Of a stretch of DNA of 6,657 nt, positions 1 through 5,684 are shown one piece after another. Position numbers and translations under genes: made by a program. Origin of the DNA: JBDTCS01 sp039923455 (GTDB lineage Bacteria > Bacteroidota > Ignavibacteria > Palsa-1295). A model generated the notes under the pieces. That model did no database searches. It was not told the origin of the DNA and saw nothing but the letters and a program-made list of their open reading frames with translations. The stretch lies in assembly GCA_039923455.1 (NCBI GenBank), contig JBDTCS010000060.1, positions 1-6,657 on the forward strand. The letters run 5' to 3'. Every line of letters begins with the position of its first letter. Position 1 is the first letter of the stretch.

Positions 1-1
1 C

Positions 2-406
2 TACGAAGCTCCCGGTGCGACCGTGTTGCACTTCGCACACAAAGAACTGGAGCGGCTGACGCTTGACAAGTGGACCTTCCATTATTTCGGCAAGCTCTCG
101 CAGGATTATGCAGAGATAATCTACAACGGCCTTTGGTTCTCGCCGTTACGCGAAGCACTCGATGCATTCATTGATCAAGCGCAGAAGGTTGTGACGGGTG
201 TAGTCGTACTGAAGTTATACAAAGGCAACGTGACTGTGCTCTCGCGTTGGTCGCCGAACTCGCTCTATGACAAAGCACTCGCTTCCTACACATCCGAGGA
301 TACGTTCGATCATGCTGCAGGCGAAGGATTCTCGAAGATATTCTCACTGCCACTTCGTACGCTTGCGCGAGTGCGTCAGTCGGAGCCATCGGAAATAGTA
401 GAGTGA
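2..406 (+). CDS. argG: Argininosuccinate synthase, C-terminal part (5' end outside window)
   Basis: This is the last 134 residues of argininosuccinate synthase, the cytoplasmic enzyme that joins citrulline and aspartate using ATP to give argininosuccinate in arginine biosynthesis. The frame is already open at the left edge, reading YEAPGATVLHFAHKELERL, the counterpart of the family's YE(T/A)PGGT-L--AH-ELE segment. It is followed by the very conserved YAE-IYNGLWFSPLREALDAF and TG-V-LKLYKGN-TV blocks, so the fragment belongs to the helical C-terminal multimerisation part. The GTG codon at 23 is internal and is not a start. After the conserved SLPLRTLARV block the protein runs another ten or so residues and stops with TGA at 404-406. 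That stop overlaps the GTG of argH, so the two are co-transcribed and probably translationally coupled. The identification is secure. The catalytic nucleotide-binding half is not in the window, so intactness of the full gene cannot be judged. Confidence 0.97.
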   Translation, partial: YEAPGATVLHFAHKELERLTLDKWTFHYFGKLSQDYAEIIYNGLWFSPLREALDAFIDQAQKVVTGVVVLKLYKGNVTVLSRWSPNSLYDKALASYTSEDTFDHAAGEGFSKIFSLPLRTLARVRQSEPSEIVE

Positions 407-1797
407 GCGAGCAACCGGAAAAGCAAGAATTGATTCGTGAGCGGTTCACCAAACCGCTCACCGAGATTGCGCACCGATTCTCCTCTTCGATCGCGCTTGA
501 CAAAAAACTCTATCGTGAAGATATAGCGGGCAGCATCGCACATGTAACTATGCTTGCGTCCGTGGGTGTGCTTTCGAATTCGGAGTCCGACGTGATCGCA
601 TCCGGACTTCGCGAAATTGAAGAGGAGATAGCGAACGGCGCTTTTGTTTTGGACGATCACCTCGAAGATATTCATCTTGCAATCGAACAGCGCTTGACGG
701 AGAAAATCGGTGCGCTCGGCGGCAAACTCCATACCGGTCGAAGTCGGAATGACCAAGTCGCACTCGATGAGCGCATCTATTTAAAGCGAGCAATCGCGAA
801 TCTACTTAATATATTGCGTGAGTTGCAATCTGCTCTCGTGACGAAAGCGGAAGAGAATCTTGGCACCGTGATGCCGGGCTACACGCACATGCAGCGGGCT
901 CAGCCGGTGCTTCTCTCGCATCACTTGCTTGCATACGTTGAAATGCTGGAGCGTGATCATTCGCGATTGAGCGATGCCGCGAAGCGTCTGAATTTTTCGC
1001 CACTTGGATCAGCGGCTTTTGCCGGCACCCCATATCCACTCGATCGCGCGGAGGTTGCGAATGCGCTTGGATTTGATGGCGCGCTTAGGAACAGCATCGA
1101 TGGAGTGAGTGATCGCGACTATCTTATCGAAGTTGCGTCTGCTTGTTCGATTGCGATGATGCATCTTAGTAGATTCGCCGAAGAGCTTGTAATCTGGTCC
1201 ACGAAAGAATTCGGCTTTGTGCAAATGTCTGACGCAGTGACGACGGGCAGCAGCATAATGCCCCAAAAGAAAAATCCTGATATGGCAGAACTGGTACGTG
1301 GCAAAACCGGTCGCGTGTATGGTGCGCTATTTAATTTGCTAACAATTATGAAATCCTTGCCGCTCGCATACAATCGTGACATGCAAGAGGATAAGCAGCC
1401 GATGTTCGATGCAATCGAAACCACTGCCGACTGTTTGCAGATGATGCGAGTGCTTGTCGAAGAGAGTACCTTCAGCAAAGAGCGAATGCAAGAGGCGTTG
1501 CGCGATGGGCACCTCACAGCAACCGATCTCGCAGATTATCTTGTACTCAAAGGTGCGACCTTCCGCGAAGCCCATGGTGTCACCGGCAGATTGGTTGGCT
1601 ATTGTGACTCTGCCGATAAACAACTATGGGAAATCGATCTCGCAGTGCTGAAGGAGTTCTCATCGCTAATTGATCCTGACATCTATGACGCACTCGATCC
1701 AATAAAGAGCGTCGACCGAAAACAATCTTCCGGCAGTACCGCCACGAACGAAGTGAGATCTCAAATTGATCGCTGGAAGCTCTCGCTACAGTTATAG
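403..1797 (+). CDS. argH: Argininosuccinate lyase
   Basis: This 464-residue protein is argininosuccinate lyase of the fumarase/aspartase superfamily, which splits argininosuccinate into arginine and fumarate in the last step of arginine biosynthesis. It acts as a cytoplasmic homotetramer. Family motifs occur in order: HTGRSRNDQVA (residues 110-120; R115 and N116 contact substrate in homologues), MPGYTHMQRAQP (157-168; T161 and H162) and the fumarate-lyase signature GSSIMPQKKNP (282-292), whose serine is the catalytic base. These positions match the numbering I remember for delta-crystallin/ASL. Length is normal for the family. The N-terminus lacks the usual LWGGRF segment and reads IRERFTKP instead, a mild divergence. 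The start is GTG at 403, overlapping the argG stop as GTGA. A weak GGAAA lies 7 nt upstream, so coupling to argG translation is likely. The gene ends with TAG at 1795-1797 and converges with the pentapeptide gene. Confidence 0.97.
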   Translation: MSEQPEKQELIRERFTKPLTEIAHRFSSSIALDKKLYREDIAGSIAHVTMLASVGVLSNSESDVIASGLREIEEEIANGAFVLDDHLEDIHLAIEQRLTEKIGALGGKLHTGRSRNDQVALDERIYLKRAIANLLNILRELQSALVTKAEENLGTVMPGYTHMQRAQPVLLSHHLLAYVEMLERDHSRLSDAAKRLNFSPLGSAAFAGTPYPLDRAEVANALGFDGALRNSIDGVSDRDYLIEVASACSIAMMHLSRFAEELVIWSTKEFGFVQMSDAVTTGSSIMPQKKNPDMAELVRGKTGRVYGALFNLLTIMKSLPLAYNRDMQEDKQPMFDAIETTADCLQMMRVLVEESTFSKERMQEALRDGHLTATDLADYLVLKGATFREAHGVTGRLVGYCDSADKQLWEIDLAVLKEFSSLIDPDIYDALDPIKSVDRKQSSGSTATNEVRSQIDRWKLSLQL

Positions 1798-1811
1798 AAT
1801 CGAATTCACGA

Positions 1812-1876
1812 CGAGCAACCGGAGCTACTCGCTCTCCCGCTACTTGCGCTCTCGCTATTTGCGCTCCGGCTACTCG
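1812..1876. terminator. Weak candidate stem with a long loop between argH and the pentapeptide gene
   Basis: Arms at 1812-1825 and 1863-1876 are complementary at 12 of 14 positions, including an unbroken CCGGAGC/GCTCCGG pairing. They are separated by a 37-nt loop made of the tandem repeat. Its position just after the argH stop and over the end of the opposing gene would suit a shared terminator. The loop is long and there is no U-run on either side, so this may simply be a by-product of the repeat. I see no better terminator in this 72-bp gap. Confidence 0.2.
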
Positions 1877-1884
1877 TGCTCCTC
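1825..1884. repeat. Four-copy 15-bp tandem repeat at the convergent junction
   Basis: Four adjacent 15-bp units begin with CTA at 1825, 1840, 1855 and 1870. Units 1/2 and 2/3 each agree at 12 of 15 positions by hand comparison; unit 4 is the most diverged. Unit 4, read on the minus strand, is the last five codons (E-E-H-E-stop) of the pentapeptide-repeat gene. Units 3, 2 and 1 continue in the same frame as P-E-R-K-stop, R-E-R-K-stop and R-E-S-E-stop. The pattern suggests slipped-strand duplication of the gene's tail including its stop codon, followed by drift. No function is evident. Confidence 0.85.
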
Positions 1885-2556
1885 GAGATCACGGACGATC
1901 ACTCCAAGCAGACCCGCAAGTGCGACTGCTTGGCTTGCATCGACGATCGCACCACGCAAGTCGATCACGTCCACTCGTAAGCCATCAATCGTGGAACCAC
2001 GCAGATCGGCCTCTTTCAAATTAGCGCCGTGCAGATCCGCGTTCGTCAGATCGCAATCCCGAAAGATAACGCCGGAGAGGTTAGAGCGATCAAACGAGGC
2101 ATTGCGCAAACTGGTATGCTCAAAGCGCGCTGCATGCAGGACGGCACGGTGAAACATCGCATGATCGAGGTTCGCGTCTTCTACTCGGAGGTTCTCGGCA
2201 CGCAAATCAAGAAATATACAACCGGCGAGTCTTGAATTTGAGATCACGATGCGGTTCAGGTGTGCCTTCTCAAATTCCGAACCTTGCAAGTCGCAAGCAT
2301 CCATCACGACATCAACGAGCTCCATCCTTTTCAGCTTCCCGGAATGCACTATGACGCTCTCTAAGCGGGACCGCTCGAAGATGACGCGATCAACCACGGT
2401 GCCGCTCCAATCGCATTCAGAGAGGAGCGCCTCCTCTAAGAGGTCTTCATCCGAGAGTCGTGGCACATCCACAGAGCTCAATGCTCGAAGCGAATCCTTC
2501 GAGGTGACCTGCGGTGCATCGATCGACTTAACTGATTTCTTTGCTTGCTTTGCCAT
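1870..2556 (-). CDS. Pentapeptide-repeat protein
   Basis: This 228-residue protein is soluble by appearance, with no signal peptide or membrane segment. Residues 1-45 are a Lys/Ser-rich then acidic leader without repeats. From about residue 55 to 200 a hydrophobic residue falls at every fifth position without a break in register (for example L90, F95, L100, I105, L110, F115, L130, F135, L140, F145, L150, F155, L160, F165, L170, L175, L180, L185). The clearest A(D/N)LXX units are ADLHG, ANLKE and ADLRG at 173-187. About 30 units would give 7-8 coils of a right-handed quadrilateral beta-helix. A short C-terminal segment (DASQAVALAGLLGVIV, 206-221) would cap it and is typical of such proteins. 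Function cannot be assigned: the family includes DNA mimics (Qnr, MfpA) and many unknowns. ATG at 2556 is preceded by GAGG (2567-2570) 10 nt upstream. The stop lies in the last copy of a 15-bp tandem repeat. It converges on argH and diverges from the secreted GH172-like gene. Confidence 0.9.
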   Translation of the reverse strand: MAKQAKKSVKSIDAPQVTSKDSLRALSSVDVPRLSDEDLLEEALLSECDWSGTVVDRVIFERSRLESVIVHSGKLKRMELVDVVMDACDLQGSEFEKAHLNRIVISNSRLAGCIFLDLRAENLRVEDANLDHAMFHRAVLHAARFEHTSLRNASFDRSNLSGVIFRDCDLTNADLHGANLKEADLRGSTIDGLRVDVIDLRGAIVDASQAVALAGLLGVIVRDLEEHE

Positions 2557-2900
2557 ATTTTATGATCCTCAAATTTCGTCCGATCGGGATACGGCGAAAT
2601 TTTCCGCCCTTCACGATGCGTTGCAAAAGTACAACCTAGGCCGTAACCCAAGCCACTTTCAGGCCTGGAGGCGATTACAAAAGGATAGGTGTGTATTTTT
2701 ACCCAAAGATTCCTTGCCTCCGAGGTCAACCTATGAAACGTAACTTGGTTTAGAATCCTTAGCTATTGAGGAATTTCGGCCGATGGAAATGGCCGCAAGA
2801 GGGTTACGTTGTGTTGTTAGTACGAGCCGATGCCGTTCTCGTTCAGGGCGCCAAGTATATCTCGGTAATTCTTCCACTCCACTCAAAAGTATTGTTCGAT
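2557..2900. other. Divergent intergenic region, 344 bp
   Basis: This region separates the pentapeptide gene (minus) from the secreted GH172-like gene (plus). It holds the GAGG ribosome site and promoter candidate for the minus gene. An imperfect inverted repeat has arms at 2662-2672 and 2716-2727 (GGCCTGGAGGC against GCCTCCGAGGTC, one bulged base). Nested inside and just beyond it are ATAGGT (2685-2690) and ACCTAT (2729-2734), also complementary. For the plus gene I see only a -10-like TAGAAT at 2751-2756 without a convincing -35, and no clear Shine-Dalgarno before 2901. The frame of the plus gene is open upstream to a TTG at 2766, but that stretch does not look like part of the protein. No RNA gene was recognised. 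Confidence 0.5.
2624..2651 (-). promoter_or_regulatory. Candidate Bacteroidetes-type promoter for the pentapeptide gene
   Basis: On the minus strand TACTTTTG (2631-2624) matches the TAnnTTTG -7 box of the Bacteroidetes primary sigma factor. A TTG (2651-2649) lies 17 nt upstream as a -33 element. Transcription would start near 2617, leaving a leader of about 60 nt before the ATG at 2556. This is motif evidence only, and the host's promoter consensus is assumed from the T9SS-based assignment. Confidence 0.35.
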
Positions 2901-5645
2901 ATGCCGTTACAGGTTCGTGCGTATTTATTGTTCTTGATTGGTGTATGTGTGCAGTGCGGAATTGCGAGCAACTCGCAGGCCCAAATGATAAACCCTTACG
3001 CTCGCATCAGCGATCCGAGGGCTATTACGCATCTTGATGGAGATGATGCGGAGCCGTTGCACTATCGGTGCGCTATCGGATATCCGGATGGTAGAGATTC
3101 GAGCGATATGTCGTATATCGTGGCTTTCTCCAACTCCACCGGAATTCTGACGCATATCTGGATGCAGCTTCAGGATCAACCCGACTCTGCCGCGACGCTA
3201 AAACTTTGGATCGACGATACACTCGTTCTATCCTCGCATTTCTATAGTTTTTTTCGAAAGGTACATGGGATCTTACGTCCACCTCTCGACTCAGAGGCAT
3301 CCGGTGCCGAGGTATGTGATGTGCAAATCCCGTTTAGACATAGCTTCCGAATTACATTCAACGCCGATTGGACAAAGGTCTGTTGCCTCTTTATCGCAGC
3401 CGGTTGGAGAACTGTGCTTGATTCCAATAAGATCGAATCGTTTCGTTTGAATCCAAGCCCGACCTACATGGCCCAGCAAACCGCAGCGGAAAAAGCCATT
3501 GAACGCAAAGAGAGTCCGTGGGCAAACGAAAAATCTTTTCGGGAGCAACAAGCGAAACAGCTGTCCGTCGGTGACACACTGTTTCTTGCATCAGTCGATG
3601 GGCCGGGACTCTTGCATACGATACACATTGTTCCGAGTACCTTCGATTTTACGACGCTGCAGCACGTATATATGCAGATCTTCTTCGACAATTCTCCCTA
3701 CCCAAGCGTCGACGTTCCCATCGGCGATTTCTTCGGAGTCGCTGCGAGTATGCATAACGTAAAAGCATTTGAGTTGCGAGCCGATAGTGCCAACGGCTTC
3801 TTGTCCTATTTTCCGATGCCGTTTTACGTGCATGCGCGAGCTCAGATCGTTAACAAATACAACACACCGATCACGATATCTGCCGAATTACAGTACACAA
3901 AGGAGTCCGTCGATCGAAAAACGCAGGGATACTTTCAAGCGCAATTTCAGGATGATAACATCACAAGATTTTTGATCCTACACCCTGTTGCAAAGGTGCT
4001 GGGCCGTGGAAGATACATCGGAATGCATTTGGCGCTGCCGTATGATATAAGTCCGTACTACTTGGAAGGCGATCCGATATTCTCCATCGACTCGAATAAT
4101 GATGAATCGTTTCGTTATACCGGCGGTGAGGATTATTTTGATGGTGGATGGTTCTTTAGTGATGGAGCATACTCATTGCCTTTTGCAGGCTGTACTGCGA
4201 TCTGGACAAGTGATTACCGGTTTCACTATGCCGATGCAGTCGATTTCAAAAAATCCTTTAACTTTAATTTTGAGCACGGTACCAAAAATGATTTTAAGGC
4301 TTGGTATCGGACTGTTGCCTTTTTGTATGTGCACTGGACTCCGTTCTGGGTCGATCGCGATACCGTAAAATCCGGAGAGAGCTGGGCAATCGCAGGCTCA
4401 GGCTACCAAGCTGGCGAGCACATCATTGGGTTGATGGATACTGCTAAATGTTTCGAGACGGATGCGAACGCGCAAGGTGCTTTTGCCATCAGTGCTACCA
4501 TTCCGGCATCCTGGAATGCGGGGTTACACTACTTGTCGGTGAATGGAGAAACTCGCCCACAAGGCATACAAGTTGTCGCACAGCCTACAATCTTTTTTGT
4601 TCGTGATACGCTTCCCCATGTCATTCACTGGGGCGACACTGTGCAGATCTATGGTGCTGGCTTCACTCCGGGCAAACATCTCTCGTTTCGGGTTGATACT
4701 GCCGCAGCAACGTTGGTCTCGCCGGTCACGGTCGATGATCATTACAGGTTTAGCGCGGTGATCCGTGTTCCATGGTTACCCGACGGCAGTTATCCGATTA
4801 CAGCATTTGATGATGGAGGAGAAAATGCTGTGACCGATTCGAACCTGCACATCACTCGAACGATCAACTATGAGATCGAGAATATGTGGCCGCCGCTCAT
4901 CGATGAGGCATTCTCTCGGCCGGATTACATGGGCTATTTTTATAATCCATTCAGCGAGCACTATTATGTTTTGTTTCAGCCGGATAAGGCGGGGCCTCAA
5001 ATCGAGTTACCATTCCAGGTGCCTGTGGCTGATACATTCCAGATCAATTTTTTTGGAGGAACGAGCCCACGATTTGGAGACTATCAGATCACTATCGATG
5101 ACAAAAAGTCGGGTATTTTTTCCGGCTATGCAGACCGAGATCCCAACGACCCAATCCGCTCACTTGCGTTTGATCTTGGGATTCACTATTTGGATAAAGG
5201 ACAACATACGATCACTTTTACGTGTGTTGGAAATCAGCCGAAAGCCATTGAGCACCTACTTGGTGCCGATAATATTGTGCTCACGCCGACAACGAAGTTT
5301 CATGCTTTACCGCCGACCTCTGCGGTTGCGCCTTCGCCTGTTCTGGCCTCGCTCGAAAGCATAGTAAGCGTGTATCCGAATCCCGTTGCTACGGGTGATC
5401 AATTGCACATTCGGCTTGCGCTTGGGAATGTGATTCTCGACCCATCAGCACGCGTTCGCGTTGTGATTTATGATCTGCTCGGTCGAGAAGTTTCCTCCGC
5501 GTTCGATATTAATGTTGGCTCGAAAAATTATATTCTGAACGCACCGATGATGGGCTTACCAAATGGAAATTATTTCTGCACAATCCGGAGTGTAAATGGT
5601 TTGAAGATTGAGTCGCTCGTGCGAGCGGTTCAACTTGTGCGATGA
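2901..5645 (+). CDS. Secreted DUF2961/GH172-like glycoside hydrolase with T9SS sorting domain
   Basis: This 914-residue exported protein probably acts on furanoside glycans. Residues 1-28 form a signal peptide (R6, hydrophobic AYLLFLIGVCV, cleavage near SQAQ). Residues 40-185 resemble a first jelly roll (GILTHIW 81-87, LKLWIDD, DVQIPF 140-145). Residues 230-480 carry the DUF2961/GH172 signature blocks: DGPG (233-236), VDVPIGDFFG (270-279), YFPMPF (303-308), LEGD with E389, and TGGEDYFDGGWFF with E410. Two Ig/IPT-like modules follow (GSGYQAGE 499-506, GAGFTPGK 585-592; 86 residues apart), then a beta-rich module (657-797), a Pro/Ala linker and a T9SS type A sorting domain (about 822-914, VYPNP and IYDLLGRE). 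Known GH172 enzymes cleave alpha-D-fructofuranosides or D-arabinofuranosides; the substrate here is unknown. ATG 2901 was chosen because it gives the signal peptide; an in-frame TTG lies at 2766. The tail half is paralogous to the convergent neighbour at 5684-6657. Family assignment is strong, activity is inferred. Confidence 0.88.
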   Translation: MPLQVRAYLLFLIGVCVQCGIASNSQAQMINPYARISDPRAITHLDGDDAEPLHYRCAIGYPDGRDSSDMSYIVAFSNSTGILTHIWMQLQDQPDSAATLKLWIDDTLVLSSHFYSFFRKVHGILRPPLDSEASGAEVCDVQIPFRHSFRITFNADWTKVCCLFIAAGWRTVLDSNKIESFRLNPSPTYMAQQTAAEKAIERKESPWANEKSFREQQAKQLSVGDTLFLASVDGPGLLHTIHIVPSTFDFTTLQHVYMQIFFDNSPYPSVDVPIGDFFGVAASMHNVKAFELRADSANGFLSYFPMPFYVHARAQIVNKYNTPITISAELQYTKESVDRKTQGYFQAQFQDDNITRFLILHPVAKVLGRGRYIGMHLALPYDISPYYLEGDPIFSIDSNNDESFRYTGGEDYFDGGWFFSDGAYSLPFAGCTAIWTSDYRFHYADAVDFKKSFNFNFEHGTKNDFKAWYRTVAFLYVHWTPFWVDRDTVKSGESWAIAGSGYQAGEHIIGLMDTAKCFETDANAQGAFAISATIPASWNAGLHYLSVNGETRPQGIQVVAQPTIFFVRDTLPHVIHWGDTVQIYGAGFTPGKHLSFRVDTAAATLVSPVTVDDHYRFSAVIRVPWLPDGSYPITAFDDGGENAVTDSNLHITRTINYEIENMWPPLIDEAFSRPDYMGYFYNPFSEHYYVLFQPDKAGPQIELPFQVPVADTFQINFFGGTSPRFGDYQITIDDKKSGIFSGYADRDPNDPIRSLAFDLGIHYLDKGQHTITFTCVGNQPKAIEHLLGADNIVLTPTTKFHALPPTSAVAPSPVLASLESIVSVYPNPVATGDQLHIRLALGNVILDPSARVRVVIYDLLGREVSSAFDINVGSKNYILNAPMMGLPNGNYFCTIRSVNGLKIESLVRAVQLVR

Positions 5646-5684
5646 GGCTGATATGAATTGCAAGCAATAGCCTCTACGGGCTAT
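5644..5684. terminator. Overlapping hairpins between the two convergent secreted-protein genes
   Basis: Two stems share bases. The first pairs GAGGCT (5644-5649) with AGCCTC (5669-5674) and ATTG (5657-5660) with CAAT (5665-5668) around a CAAG loop, leaving a 7-nt bulge on the left arm. The second pairs ATAGCC (5667-5672) with GGCTAT (5679-5684) around a 6-nt loop. They cannot form together. Each touches the stop codon of one gene, so a bidirectional terminator is plausible. The only T-run is at 5703-5708, well downstream on the plus strand and not adjacent to a stem. Confidence 0.35.

Noticed and set aside
1825..1884. CRISPR array
   Set aside because: Units are 15 bp, contiguous and diverged with no spacers, and no cas genes are present.
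1766..2152. Plus-strand open frame of 128 codons
   Set aside because: It is antisense to the pentapeptide gene and low-complexity (Ser/Arg/Tyr) because it translates the 15-bp repeat; no recognisable protein.
1957..2394. Quinolone-resistance (Qnr) or MfpA gene
   Set aside because: It shares only the pentapeptide fold; the loops and break typical of Qnr are absent, and the host context gives no support.
2662..2727. Riboswitch or terminator in the divergent intergenic region
   Set aside because: The inverted repeat has a 43-nt loop, no U-run and no resemblance to a known riboswitch class that I can recognise.
2249..2743. Plus-strand open frame of 164 codons
   Set aside because: It lies opposite the 5' half of the well-supported pentapeptide gene and its promoter region and has no family-like features.
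2766..2900. N-terminal extension of the GH172-like protein from TTG at 2766
   Set aside because: The 45 extra residues would precede and bury a good signal peptide that starts at ATG 2901, and there is no ribosome site or homology to support them.
2946..2962. Lipoprotein signal (cysteines in GVCVQCG) of the GH172-like protein
   Set aside because: Neither cysteine is preceded by a proper lipobox (L-A/S/T-G/A-C), so a type I signal peptide ending near SQAQ fits better.
4870..5364. Plus-strand open frame of 164 codons inside the GH172-like gene
   Set aside because: Out-of-frame shadow rich in Arg/Ser/Ile; the overlapping frame has clear paralogous domains.
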